Assembly (NCBI RefSeq): GCF_019355935.1
Contig: NZ_CP079925.1
Location: forward strand, 2,356,001 to 2,420,000
Direction: 5' to 3'
Source of the DNA: Comamonas sp. Y33R10-2
GTDB taxonomy: Bacteria; Pseudomonadota; Gammaproteobacteria; Burkholderiales; Burkholderiaceae_C
Length of the DNA stretch: 64,000 nucleotides
The translations under genes and the position numbers were made by a program. Below, in pieces: positions 43,951 to 61,733 of this stretch. Numbering within the stretch: position 1 is the stretch's first letter; the number at the start of each line of letters is the position of its first letter. The notes under the pieces were generated by a model. It saw only the letters and a list, made by a program, of their open reading frames with translations. It was not told where the DNA came from and searched no databases.

Positions 43951-44916
43951 TCAAATCATTCCGGACTTGGCCATGGTGGCGCGCAGGCTAGCGAACTCAT
44001 CGTCCACAAACTTGGCAAAGGCATCGCCTGCCAGCCAAGCGGGTGTCCAGTCGTTCTTTTGCAGCGCTTCGGCCCAAGCCTTACTCTTGGTCGTTTTCTC
44101 CAACTGAGCCACCAGTTCGTCGCGCTGCGCCTTGGAAATACCGGGCGCGCCATACACGCCGCGCCAGTTGCCAATTTCCACGTTAATACCCTGCTCTTTA
44201 AGCGTGGGGATGCTCGATGCTGCGCCCTTCAAGCGCTGGCCGGCTGTCACGCCAATAGGCTTCATCTTGCCAGTGGCGATGTACTCCGCAAACTCGCTAA
44301 AGCCACTGCCGCCCACCGTCACGTTGCCGCCCAAAATGGCGGAGATGGCCTCGCCGCCGCCACGGAAAGCTACATAGTTAATTTTGGCGGGGTCCACACC
44401 CACTTCACGCGCAATCATGGCTGCCGCAATGTGCTCGGTCGAACCACGTGAACCACCGCCCCACTTGATCGAGCCGGGGTCCTTCTTGAGCTGGGCCACC
44501 ACTTCGGCCATGTTTTTGTAAGGCGAGTTGGCAGGCAGCACGAACACGTTGTATTCGCTGGTCAGGCGAGCCAAAGGCGTCGCTTGGCTCAGATTCACCG
44601 GCGGCTTGCCCGTGATGATGCCGCCCAGCATTACGGCGCCCATCACCATCATGGCATTGGGATCGCCCTTGCTGCCGTTGACAAACTGGGCCAGACCAAT
44701 CGCGCCCGCAGCGCCGCCCTTGTTGTCATACGTGACGGAAGAAGCCACGCCTGCGTCTTGCAAAGCCTTGCCCAAGGCGCGGCCTGTCGTGTCCCAGCCG
44801 CCACCGGGGTTGGCAGGCAGCATCATCTTGATAGCTGTCGCAGCTTGCGCCGACAGAGGCAAAGCACCGGCTGCAGCCAAGGCTGCCAGAGACTTCAGAA
44901 ACGTATCACGACGCAT
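43951..44916 (-). CDS. tctC: TctC, periplasmic receptor of the tripartite tricarboxylate transporter
   Basis: A 321-residue Bug-type binding protein with an N-terminal signal (LAALAAAGALPLSAQA, cleavage near residue 25). The mature part begins with ATAIKMMLPANPGGGWDTTG, typical of the citrate-binding TctC branch. GNVTVGGSGFSEF and the C-terminal TPAWLAGDAFAKFVDDE also fit. The ATG at 44916 follows AAGGAG. It is the first gene of tctCBA, divergent from tctDE. Confidence 0.94.
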   Translation of the reverse strand: MRRDTFLKSLAALAAAGALPLSAQAATAIKMMLPANPGGGWDTTGRALGKALQDAGVASSVTYDNKGGAAGAIGLAQFVNGSKGDPNAMMVMGAVMLGGIITGKPPVNLSQATPLARLTSEYNVFVLPANSPYKNMAEVVAQLKKDPGSIKWGGGSRGSTEHIAAAMIAREVGVDPAKINYVAFRGGGEAISAILGGNVTVGGSGFSEFAEYIATGKMKPIGVTAGQRLKGAASSIPTLKEQGINVEIGNWRGVYGAPGISKAQRDELVAQLEKTTKSKAWAEALQKNDWTPAWLAGDAFAKFVDDEFASLRATMAKSGMI

Positions 44917-44973
44917 GGCGAACTCCTTATGTGGTTGGTGAATGGATCATGAAGAGCCTGCCTGTCAAACAGC

Positions 44974-44992
44974 TGTCCAATTGCCTAGGACA
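44974..44992. promoter_or_regulatory. Candidate operator in the tctC-tctD intergenic region
   Basis: An inverted repeat TGTCC-9-GGACA lies 58 bp before tctC. It could be a TctD site, but this is only a position-based guess. Confidence 0.3.
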
Positions 44993-45016
44993 TTCCCTAG
45001 ATCGACATCGGTAACT

Positions 45017-45051
45017 TCACCAGTCACCAGTCACCAGTCACCAGTCACCAG
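45017..45051. repeat. Five tandem copies of TCACCAG before tctD
   Basis: Five exact 7-bp copies end 31 bp before the tctD ATG, where promoter or leader elements would lie. Confidence 0.95.
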
Positions 45052-45082
45052 TCGCACCGCAGCGTAGTGCTATGTTCACACC

Positions 45083-45772
45083 ATGCAATTACTGCTTGTT
45101 GAAGATGACTCGGCCATGCGCACCACGCTACAGCGCACCTTGATGCGCCGGGGCCTGCATGTCGATGTGGCAGCTGATGGCCCCAGCGCCTTAGCCCACT
45201 GGTTAAATCGCGAACCCGATGCCGTGGTGCTGGACCTCAGCCTACCCGGCCTCGACGGCCTGCAGGTGCTTGAACGTGCCCGCGCTCAAGGCCTGCGCAC
45301 CCCTGTGTTGATACTCACAGCACGCGGCACTGTCGGTGACCGTGTGATGGGTCTGAATGCCGGTGCTGATGACTATCTGGCCAAGCCTTTTGATCTGGAT
45401 GAATTGGAAGCCCGACTGCGCGCATTGCTGCGCCGCAGCCAAGATAGTTTCACACCAAAATCTGCCCCAGAGACCATCACAATGGGAGCTCTAGTCTATG
45501 AAAAAGAAAGCGGCGCAATCTACTTGAACGATGCAGTTTTGGAGCTGACGCCGCGCGAACTCTCCATGATGCACGCCCTTCTGGGCCGCCCCGGGCACGC
45601 AGTGACCAAGGAGCGCCTGTTCAGTCTCGTCTTCCCCGGCGAGGTGGATGTGCAATACGAAGCAGTCGAGGTCGTCGCTTACCGCCTGCGCAAAAAGCTC
45701 AGCGGCACAGGCGTGCAATTGGTCACGTTGCGGGGTCTGGGCTATCTCATCAAAGCCGAGGTCAGTGCGTGA
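45083..45772 (+). CDS. tctD: TctD, OmpR-family response regulator
   Basis: A 229-residue response regulator. The receiver domain has the acidic pair in LVEDD (residues 5-9), phosphorylation Asp51 (VVLDLSLPG) and the Lys in LAKPFDLDE. The winged-helix DNA-binding domain follows from about residue 130 (LELTPRELSMMHALLGRPGH). Location beside and divergent from tctCBA indicates that it controls the transporter. Its stop overlaps the GTG start of tctE. Confidence 0.94.
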   Translation: MQLLLVEDDSAMRTTLQRTLMRRGLHVDVAADGPSALAHWLNREPDAVVLDLSLPGLDGLQVLERARAQGLRTPVLILTARGTVGDRVMGLNAGADDYLAKPFDLDELEARLRALLRRSQDSFTPKSAPETITMGALVYEKESGAIYLNDAVLELTPRELSMMHALLGRPGHAVTKERLFSLVFPGEVDVQYEAVEVVAYRLRKKLSGTGVQLVTLRGLGYLIKAEVSA

Positions 45773-47250
45773 CCGCCAGCAAAGGCGCAGGCCGCGTGCA
45801 ACGCAGGGCACCTTGGTCACTGCGGCGATTACTGCTCACCGGAATTTTGCTACCCGTGCTGTTGCTGATCGCTCTGAACGCGTGGAGCCTGTATCAGCAA
45901 ACCCTGTCTTCTCTGCACACGGCCTATGACAGAACACTGCTGGCATCCGCCAAGAGTATTAGCGAACAAATTGGCGTGGTGGGCTACGACGATGCAGCCC
46001 ATCTGCGCGCCATGGTGCCTTACTCTGCGCTCGAGATTTTTGAGGCCGACAACCAAAGCCGCATGTTCTACCGGGTCTCGGCTCTGGATGGAAAGCTGAT
46101 CTCTGGATTTAGCGAATTACCCATGTGGGTAGGAAAAATTCCTCAACGCCCTCCCTATGCAGCCTTGGTCGATTTTTACGACGATGAATTTCGCGGCCAA
46201 CCTGTTCGCGTGGCCGTGCTGCTGCAACCTGTATCCAGCGCAAACGGCCGCGGCATGGCCGTCATTCAGGTCGCAGAAACGCTTGAGCTGCGCCAGTCTC
46301 TGGCCCTGCAGATCTTGCGTGATACTTTGATCCGCCAAGCTTTGCTGGTGCTGGTTGTGGGCCTTATTGTCGTCATCGTTGTGCAGCGTGCGACTCAGCC
46401 TATTCGCCAACTCAGCCAAAATTTACAGGAGCGCACCCAAGGCGATCTCAGCCCGCTCAACGCCCCAGAGGCACCGCGTGAAGTGCAACCGCTGCTGGAG
46501 GCCACCAACCAAACCATGCGACGCCTTCAGCGCCTGCTCAGCAACCAAAAACGCTTTCTGCGCGATGCGTCACACCAGTTGCGCACACCGCTGGCCGTGC
46601 TCAAGGTGCAAGTGCAATCAGCCAAGCGCGGCGATATTGCGCCCGCACAAGCTTTTGCAGAAATCGACGATACGGTGGACCGCGCCACCCGCGTCGCCAA
46701 TCAAATGCTGGCACTGGCCAAAGTCGAGCAGTTGCGCCAAGAAGATAGCAGTCAAGCCAATGGCTCGTTTGCGCTGCTCGACGAGATCGTGCGGGATGTT
46801 GCGCTTGAGCTATCACCCATCATTGCCGACCAAGACATGGACTTTGGTATTGAAACCCAGCCCTGCAGCGTGCCGGCCCATGAATGGATGCTGCGTGAGC
46901 TAAGCCGCAACCTGCTGCACAACGCGCTGCGCCACACCCCGCACGGGGGCCGCCTGCAAGTCGATGTGCGCCAGCAAGCAGGCATGGCCATCCTCTGCAT
47001 TGAAGACAGTGGCAGCGGCATTGACGACGAGCTGGCTCAGCGCCTTTTTCTACCCTTCTCGGCGGGTAATACCCGCAGTGGCTCAGGTCTGGGTTTAGCC
47101 ATCTGCCAGGAGATTGTGCAAACCTTGGGTGGGCAAATTGAGCTGAGCAATTTGCGCAATGCGCATCAGCAGATCAGCGGCCTACGCGCCCTCGTCAAAT
47201 TCCCGCTGCAAGCTGAAGAGGCGCAAAGCATTGATACGCCGATAACTTGA
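45769..47250 (+). CDS. tctE: TctE, sensor histidine kinase
   Basis: A 493-residue membrane kinase. TM1 is near residues 21-41, a periplasmic sensing domain spans about 42-185, and TM2 is near 190-210, followed by a linker. The phospho-acceptor is His269 in DASHQLRTPL; the N box NLLHNALRHTP and G boxes EDSGSGI and GSGLGLAI follow. It senses the transported carboxylate, or a related signal, and phosphorylates TctD. GTG 45769 overlaps the tctD stop. Confidence 0.93.
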   Translation: MTASKGAGRVQRRAPWSLRRLLLTGILLPVLLLIALNAWSLYQQTLSSLHTAYDRTLLASAKSISEQIGVVGYDDAAHLRAMVPYSALEIFEADNQSRMFYRVSALDGKLISGFSELPMWVGKIPQRPPYAALVDFYDDEFRGQPVRVAVLLQPVSSANGRGMAVIQVAETLELRQSLALQILRDTLIRQALLVLVVGLIVVIVVQRATQPIRQLSQNLQERTQGDLSPLNAPEAPREVQPLLEATNQTMRRLQRLLSNQKRFLRDASHQLRTPLAVLKVQVQSAKRGDIAPAQAFAEIDDTVDRATRVANQMLALAKVEQLRQEDSSQANGSFALLDEIVRDVALELSPIIADQDMDFGIETQPCSVPAHEWMLRELSRNLLHNALRHTPHGGRLQVDVRQQAGMAILCIEDSGSGIDDELAQRLFLPFSAGNTRSGSGLGLAICQEIVQTLGGQIELSNLRNAHQQISGLRALVKFPLQAEEAQSIDTPIT

Positions 47251-47282
47251 ATCGCACCCCAGAGTCAACGCAAAATATCTGC

Positions 47283-47729
47283 ATGAACGAAATTGAATCC
47301 ATGCGTCTGGACAAATGGCTGTGGTGTGCGCGCTTCTACAAAACCCGCAGCTTGGCCGTTGAGGAAATTGGCAAGGGCCGAGTCACCGTCAACAAATCAA
47401 ACGCCAAAGCCTCGCGTGAAATACGCCCCGGCGACACCATTGATTTGCGCCAAGGCAGCATTCCCAAGGAAGTCATCGTGCGCAGCCTGAGCAATATGCG
47501 TGGCCCTGCTCCCATTGCGCAGCAGCTGTATGAAGAAACGCCGCAGAGCATGGCCCAGCGCGAACAATTGGCCGAGCAACGACGCTTAGCACCAGAGCCC
47601 GCAGACGCGCTAGCCGCCCTGCACGCAGGCCGCCCCACCAAGCGCGACCGCCGCGAAATTGACCGAGTCAGCAAAGATCACCCTCGCAGCGGTTGGGGCG
47701 ATCGCTGGAGTGCCTCAATTGACGAGTGA
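47283..47729 (+). CDS. hslR: Hsp15-like S4-domain RNA-binding protein
   Basis: A 148-residue protein with an N-terminal S4 domain (MRLDKWLWCARFYKTRSLA, residues 7-25; then GKGRVTVN) and a basic C-terminal tail with GRPTKRDRREIDR. Hsp15 binds stalled 50S subunits carrying nascent chains. The ATG at 47283 is preferred because the extension to 47247 does not match the family and overlaps tctE. Confidence 0.88.
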   Translation: MNEIESMRLDKWLWCARFYKTRSLAVEEIGKGRVTVNKSNAKASREIRPGDTIDLRQGSIPKEVIVRSLSNMRGPAPIAQQLYEETPQSMAQREQLAEQRRLAPEPADALAALHAGRPTKRDRREIDRVSKDHPRSGWGDRWSASIDE

Positions 47730-48059
47730 AATTAGGCTTGCCCGGTCATAACGAAACTCTTGCTACGTTTCATAAACAGGCATTGGGATTTTCCATATAA
47801 GAAAGCGCGGTATGGATCCCGGTGTCACGCCAGCAAATTAAAGACTAGCCGCTGCGAATTTATGAGCCAAAAGATACTCACGTCTTTTTAGGCCCATAAA
47901 ATAAGAGCACCTCGTCCCTTTCATACAAGCCTTTGATGGAACTTTAGACCTCAAATTGGCTCTATGAATAGGTATGCAGCTATTTTTTAAGTAGCGCATC
48001 TTCCCTCTGCTTTACGCTTTTCCGGCCAGTTATCGGCCATCTCTGGTCTTTTTTCTCGA
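47730..48059. other. Intergenic region without a recognisable gene
   Basis: No coding frame or RNA gene is supported in these 330 bp. A palindrome-like GGCCAGTTATCGGCC at 48024-48038 lies just before the nuclease gene. Confidence 0.6.
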
Positions 48060-48974
48060 ATGTCACTCGCTTTTCCTCGGCCTACTCACGCCACTCCCAC
48101 TGCTTCCGCCTTCTCTCAAACCTCAGCCCAACGCCTTGCTCGCTACGCAGCAGCAGCTTTGCTGTCATTTAGCACTATGGCCTGCACGGCCAAGATGCCG
48201 CTGCCAGCATTGCCCGCTGCCTCTACTGGGCAGTTGCAAGTCAGCAACCCCACGCACAGCACTCAAGGCTTTAGCCAGTGCCCCCAGTTCTTTGCGGCTG
48301 GCAAGCCTCCCGTCCTGAACGATCAACCCAAGCTGCGTGCACTCTGCTATGACGCCTTTGCTGTACTCCACAGTGGCCAGAGCAAGACGCCCCTCTTTGT
48401 GGCACAGCGCCTTAATAAAGCGCTAGTGGAAGACGCAGACGAAAAGCGCACCAACAAGTTCTTCAGCGATGCCCGCCTTCCCAAAAGCGAACGAGCCGAA
48501 CTTGACGACTACAAGCGCTCCGGCTACTCCCGCGGTCACATGGCTCCGGCTGGCGACATGCCTACGGCTCAAGCCATGGCCCAAAGCTTTTCCCTAGCCA
48601 ACATGGTGCCGCAATCCATCAAACAAAACGGCGGCCCTTGGGCTCGCATTGAAAAAGACACGCGCAGTTACGCCAAACGAGCTAGCGGTGACGTCTATAT
48701 CATCACCGGCCCCGTGTTTGCAGCCGATACAGAAACGGTGGGAAATAACCAAGTACGCGTGCCCAGCTTTCTCTACAAACTTGTCTACGACGCCCAAAAC
48801 CAACGCGCTTGGGCGCACTGGCAGGCCAACGATGATGCAGCCCGCGTAACCCAACCTATCAGCTACGAAGAATTGGTACGCCGCACAGGCATTGAATTTT
48901 TACCCGGTACAGCACTGCGCAGCTCGGGCAAGATCCAACAAGTTTCTGCGCCGGCATCGGTTTTGCAACACTAA
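48060..48974 (+). CDS. DNA/RNA non-specific endonuclease (NUC1/Serratia type), lipoprotein
   Basis: A 304-residue nuclease of the beta-beta-alpha-metal family. The active-site motif is SRGHMAPAGDMPTAQAM (near residues 158-174), where the His acts as general base; the first residue of the usual DRGH is Ser here. LANMVPQSIKQNGGPWARIE carries the metal-binding Asn. The N-terminus has a hydrophobic stretch ending STMAC, a possible lipobox, so it is likely exported. It is monocistronic, ending in a terminator. Confidence 0.88.
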   Translation: MSLAFPRPTHATPTASAFSQTSAQRLARYAAAALLSFSTMACTAKMPLPALPAASTGQLQVSNPTHSTQGFSQCPQFFAAGKPPVLNDQPKLRALCYDAFAVLHSGQSKTPLFVAQRLNKALVEDADEKRTNKFFSDARLPKSERAELDDYKRSGYSRGHMAPAGDMPTAQAMAQSFSLANMVPQSIKQNGGPWARIEKDTRSYAKRASGDVYIITGPVFAADTETVGNNQVRVPSFLYKLVYDAQNQRAWAHWQANDDAARVTQPISYEELVRRTGIEFLPGTALRSSGKIQQVSAPASVLQH

Positions 48975-48990
48975 ATCTGCACTGCAAATA

Positions 48991-49025
48991 AAAAAGCCTG
49001 CTGGCATTGCCAGCAGGCTTTTTTA
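48991..49025. terminator. Bidirectional terminator
   Basis: The stem GCCTGCTGG/CCAGCAGGC (48996-49018) is flanked by A-run and T-run, between the convergent nuclease and rsuA-type genes. Confidence 0.92.
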
Positions 49026-49039
49026 TTTGCATTCGGTAT

Positions 49040-49786
49040 TTAGTTACCGGGTTTGAGCAACTCCAGCTCATCCGCAGTTAGCCAGCGCCATTCACCCGGC
49101 TTCAGATCGGCTGGCAACACCAGTCCACCAATGCGCCAGCGGTGCAAACCTTCCACCCGATTGCCGACTGCCGCCAACATACGCTTGACTTGGTGGTATT
49201 TGCCTTCTGTCAGCGTCAAATCCAGCACATGTGTATCAATTAGCTCACATGCTGCAGCCTTCACAGGCTTGGGATCATCATCCAGTACAACGCCATCCAA
49301 CAAGTTTTGCACCTGCTTGGCATCTACCGGGTGCTTGCACGTTACGCGATAAACTTTAGAGACATGCTTTTTCGGCGAAGACATGCGATGAATGAACTGC
49401 CCATCATCACTAAGAAGCAACAAACCTGTCGTGTCTTGGTCTAGGCGCCCCACCGCCTGCACACCTTGAACTGCTCCCTTGTTGGGACGCAGACGCAAAG
49501 GTGATGGCAGCAAGCTGTAGATGCTAGGGTGGGCTGAAGGTTTTTGCGAGCACTCTGTGCCAGCAGGCTTGTTCAACAGCACATAACCCAAGGCGTGATA
49601 CTCCCACTCAACGCCTTGCACCTTAAAGCTCATCCCCTCGGAATCAATGTCTAAAGTAGAGTCAAGCACAACACCCCAAGACTGCGTCTCGGTGTTCCAC
49701 AGCTCCACCCAGCCTTGTTGCACCAAACCGGAGCACACACGACGAATGCCAAAGCCCTGTGAATACAACATATCCTGTAGCTGCAT
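49040..49786 (-). CDS. RsuA-family pseudouridine synthase
   Basis: A 248-residue pseudouridine synthase. The N-terminal S4-like part (residues 1-60) precedes the catalytic domain. The catalytic Asp is in AVGRLDQDTTGLLLLSDDG (near residue 115), with YVLLNKPAG before it and EGKYHQVKRMLAAVGN after. This matches RsuA-type enzymes that modify 16S rRNA at U516, although RluB/E-type specificity cannot be excluded. It is the gene next to the rRNA array. Confidence 0.88.
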   Translation of the reverse strand: MQLQDMLYSQGFGIRRVCSGLVQQGWVELWNTETQSWGVVLDSTLDIDSEGMSFKVQGVEWEYHALGYVLLNKPAGTECSQKPSAHPSIYSLLPSPLRLRPNKGAVQGVQAVGRLDQDTTGLLLLSDDGQFIHRMSSPKKHVSKVYRVTCKHPVDAKQVQNLLDGVVLDDDPKPVKAAACELIDTHVLDLTLTEGKYHQVKRMLAAVGNRVEGLHRWRIGGLVLPADLKPGEWRWLTADELELLKPGN

Positions 49787-49852
49787 GCCTGATTCCTTCT
49801 CTTTGTTCCCTACTGCTTAAGCAATATCAAGAATACTGATTTATCAAATAAA

Positions 49853-49882
49853 AAACCCCGTAATCTTTCGATTACGGGGTTT
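49853..49882 (-). terminator. Terminator of the leftmost rRNA operon
   Basis: The stem AACCCCGTAATC/GATTACGGGGTT with flanking A/T runs lies 10 bp past the 5S gene. Its sequence differs from the terminators inside the array, because it is outside the repeat unit. Confidence 0.88.
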
Positions 49883-49892
49883 TTCTCTGTAA

Positions 49893-50009
49893 GAGCCTGA
49901 CGATGACCTACTTTCACACGGGAACCCGCACTATCATCGGCGCTAAGTCGTTTCACGGTCCTGTTCGGGATGGGAAGGAGTGGTACCAACTTGCTATGGT
50001 CATCAGGCA
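49893..50009 (-). rRNA. rrf: 5S rRNA, unit 1
   Basis: About 117 nt. On the minus strand it begins TGCCTGATGACC and ends GTCAGGCTC, the ends pairing as helix I. It includes the conserved CCGAAC loop (CATCCCGAACAGG). Confidence 0.95.
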
Positions 50010-50189
50010 TAAACTTTTTGTCAGATCGATCGCTTATTTTCTCGATTAACTTCTTAATCGATTGCTTTCAATCCAACGAATTCATAGAGTCTTAATCAGC
50101 TTATTCGATTGCGCCTATTTGGCATAACTTGAATGATCGTTTTCACAATTCATTCTGTCTTTTATTTTCTGAGCTAAACCCAAAGTTAT

Positions 50190-53069
<2,880 letters not shown>

Positions 53070-53319
53070 CTATAACTTTGACGTCTCTTGCGAAACACAA
53101 AGCTCTAGAACTTCAAAGACTGGTGAGGTCTTACACCTCACGCGTTATGCCGTAATGTGAATATCTTTGGCTGTATCTTTCGACACAGCTTTGAGAATAT
53201 TCGTCATTACTAAATATCTTTGCTTTCGCAAAATATTTGTTTTGACGCAATCAAAAAGTTGCTGATGGCACGGTGCATTAACCTTGGTTAATGCTTTCCA
53301 CCAGCAACGCTGATTTCGA

Positions 53320-53344
53320 CTCTATGAATTTTTAAAGAACAGCC
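53320..53344 (-). promoter_or_regulatory. BoxA-like antitermination element before 23S (unit 1)
   Basis: Minus strand reads TGTTCTTTAAAAATTC, close to the rrn boxA consensus. It lies between tRNA-Ala and 23S. The same element recurs 5772 bp on. Confidence 0.6.
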
Positions 53345-53357
53345 TATTGATCAAAGA

Positions 53358-53398
53358 TCAATATAAAAGCAGTCTGCTTCAGACTGCTTTTATATTGA
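53358..53398 (-). other. 19-bp perfect hairpin in the 16S-23S spacer (unit 1)
   Basis: Two 19-base arms with a 3-base loop have a GC-richer core (AGCAGTCTG) and T-rich tails, so it looks like an intrinsic terminator. It lies inside the operon just upstream of boxA and 23S. The copy in unit 2 is at 59130-59170. It may be a processing stem or depend on antitermination. Confidence 0.8.
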
Positions 53399-53485
53399 AT
53401 TTCTGTTTTCGCCTTCTCAACCCATGCTTTGTAGCACTTGCTGAGCCCACGATTATAGCATCACTGGACGCTATCATTTTTAACC

Positions 53486-53561
53486 TGGTGGAGGATGACG
53501 GGATCGAACCGACGACCCCCTGCTTGCAAAGCAGGTGCTCTCCCAGCTGAGCTAATCCCCC
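53486..53561 (-). tRNA. tRNA-Ala (TGC), unit 1 spacer
   Basis: A 76-nt cloverleaf with encoded CCA; anticodon loop TTTGCAA gives TGC. It is in the 16S-23S spacer. Confidence 0.96.
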
Positions 53562-53601
53562 GGGATTGTCAATCCAGATGTTGGATTCAGTACCGAAGTA
53601 C

Positions 53602-53678
53602 TGGTGGGTCTAGTTGGGCTCGAACCAACGACCCCTGCGTTATCAACACAGTGCTCTAACCAGCTGAGCTACAGACCC
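53602..53678 (-). tRNA. tRNA-Ile (GAT), unit 1 spacer
   Basis: A 77-nt cloverleaf with encoded CCA; anticodon loop TTGATAA gives GAT. It is upstream of tRNA-Ala in the transcript. Confidence 0.96.
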
Positions 53679-53739
53679 ATTCCAATTTCTTGCTCGCATC
53701 GATTTCTCAATACAAACCCGTTTTGGCTTGTTCCAACAA

Positions 53740-55469
<1,730 letters not shown>

Positions 55470-55553
55470 CTGTATTTTTTTAAGGATCTGAGAACTCAAA
55501 CAGCTTTAAAACCACTTGAATTTCGTTGCTTGCTGTGATCAGCGAAGCCTTAG

Positions 55554-55582
55554 ATTGTAGCACTGTTTTCACAGTACTTTTA
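55554..55582 (-). promoter_or_regulatory. Candidate rRNA promoter (unit 1)
   Basis: Minus strand has TACAAT (55554-55559) as a -10, with a weak -35 (TAAAAG) 17 bases upstream. An inverted repeat ACTGT/ACAGT sits between them. It is about 240 bp before 16S; the copy for unit 2 is at 61326-61354. Confidence 0.35.
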
Positions 55583-55592
55583 AAACGTTTTT

Positions 55593-55657
55593 GCGTTTTC
55601 TTCTCACCCCTCTTGCGAAGAGAGAGAAGAAAACGCCTGGCGTGAGCCAGGCGTTTT
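55593..55657 (-). terminator. Terminator of rRNA unit 2 with competing second hairpin
   Basis: A perfect 12-bp stem (AAAACGCCTGGC at 55630-55641 with 55646-55657) leads into TTTTCTTCTC on the minus strand. A second 13-bp pairing (55593-55605 with 55624-55636) shares bases with it, so only one can form at a time. Confidence 0.8.
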
Positions 55658-55664
55658 GGCGTAA

Positions 55665-55781
55665 GAGCCTGACGATGACCTACTTTCACACGGGAACCCG
55701 CACTATCATCGGCGCTAAGTCGTTTCACGGTCCTGTTCGGGATGGGAAGGAGTGGTACCAACTTGCTATGGTCATCAGGCA
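55665..55781 (-). rRNA. rrf: 5S rRNA, unit 2
   Basis: Same sequence as the unit 1 5S gene, shifted by 5772 bp. Confidence 0.95.
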
Positions 55782-55961
55782 TAAACTTTTTGTCAGATCG
55801 ATCGCTTATTTTCTCGATTAACTTCTTAATCGATTGCTTTCAATCCAACGAATTCATAGAGTCTTAATCAGCTTATTCGATTGCGCCTATTTGGCATAAC
55901 TTGAATGATCGTTTTCACAATTCATTCTGTCTTTTATTTTCTGAGCTAAACCCAAAGTTAT

Positions 55962-58841
<2,880 letters not shown>

Positions 58842-59257
58842 CTATAACTTTGACGTCTCTTGCGAAACACAAAGCTCTAGAACTTCAAAGACTGGTGAGG
58901 TCTTACACCTCACGCGTTATGCCGTAATGTGAATATCTTTGGCTGTATCTTTCGACACAGCTTTGAGAATATTCGTCATTACTAAATATCTTTGCTTTCG
59001 CAAAATATTTGTTTTGACGCAATCAAAAAGTTGCTGATGGCACGGTGCATTAACCTTGGTTAATGCTTTCCACCAGCAACGCTGATTTCGACTCTATGAA
59101 TTTTTAAAGAACAGCCTATTGATCAAAGATCAATATAAAAGCAGTCTGCTTCAGACTGCTTTTATATTGAATTTCTGTTTTCGCCTTCTCAACCCATGCT
59201 TTGTAGCACTTGCTGAGCCCACGATTATAGCATCACTGGACGCTATCATTTTTAACC

Positions 59258-59333
59258 TGGTGGAGGATGACGGGATCGAACCGACGACCCCCTGCTTGCA
59301 AAGCAGGTGCTCTCCCAGCTGAGCTAATCCCCC
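59258..59333 (-). tRNA. tRNA-Ala (TGC), unit 2 spacer
   Basis: Identical to the unit 1 gene; anticodon TGC. Confidence 0.96.
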
Positions 59334-59373
59334 GGGATTGTCAATCCAGATGTTGGATTCAGTACCGAAGTAC

Positions 59374-59450
59374 TGGTGGGTCTAGTTGGGCTCGAACCAA
59401 CGACCCCTGCGTTATCAACACAGTGCTCTAACCAGCTGAGCTACAGACCC
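59374..59450 (-). tRNA. tRNA-Ile (GAT), unit 2 spacer
   Basis: Identical to the unit 1 gene; anticodon GAT. Confidence 0.96.
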
Positions 59451-59552
59451 ATTCCAATTTCTTGCTCGCATCGATTTCTCAATACAAACCCGTTTTGGCT
59501 TGTTCCAACAACCGATAAGTGTGGACGTTCAACTTAAAGCAGCATTTTTCCA

Positions 59553-61087
<1,535 letters not shown>

Positions 61088-61364
61088 ATCTTGAATTTAA
61101 AGTCTTTCGACTGCTCACTCACTTGACGGAATTAAGAAGAATAAATTCTTCCATAATTACTGTTTTCGTGAGCGCTTGATACTCCGAAGAGTTTTGTTCC
61201 GAAGAACTGGCTGCTTGCCATCAAACGCCCACACTTATCGGCTGTATTTTTTTAAGGATCTGAGAACTCAAACAGCTTTAAAACCACTTGAATTTCGTTG
61301 CTTACTGTGATCAGCGAAGCCTTAGATTGTAGCACTGTTTTCACAGTACTTTTAAAACGTTTTT

Positions 61365-61429
61365 GCGTTTTCTTCTCACCCCTCTTGCGAAGAGAGAGAA
61401 GAAAACGCCTGGCGTGAGCCAGGCGTTTT
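61365..61429 (-). terminator. Terminator of rRNA unit 3
   Basis: Copy of the composite terminator at 55593-55657, shifted by 5772 bp. Confidence 0.8.
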
Positions 61430-61436
61430 GGCGTAA

Positions 61437-61553
61437 GAGCCTGACGATGACCTACTTTCACACGGGAACCCGCACTATCATCGGCGCTAAGTCGTTTCAC
61501 GGTCCTGTTCGGGATGGGAAGGAGTGGTACCAACTTGCTATGGTCATCAGGCA
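61437..61553 (-). rRNA. rrf: 5S rRNA, unit 3
   Basis: Third copy of the 5S gene, shifted by 11544 bp from unit 1. Confidence 0.95.
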
Positions 61554-61733
61554 TAAACTTTTTGTCAGATCGATCGCTTATTTTCTCGATTAACTTCTTA
61601 ATCGATTGCTTTCAATCCAACGAATTCATAGAGTCTTAATCAGCTTATTCGATTGCGCCTATTTGGCATAACTTGAATGATCGTTTTCACAATTCATTCT
61701 GTCTTTTATTTTCTGAGCTAAACCCAAAGTTAT

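Noticed and set aside
55480..55782. 100-codon minus-strand frame across the inter-operon spacer and 5S
   Set aside because: It overlaps 5S rRNA and the terminator, with no coding signature.
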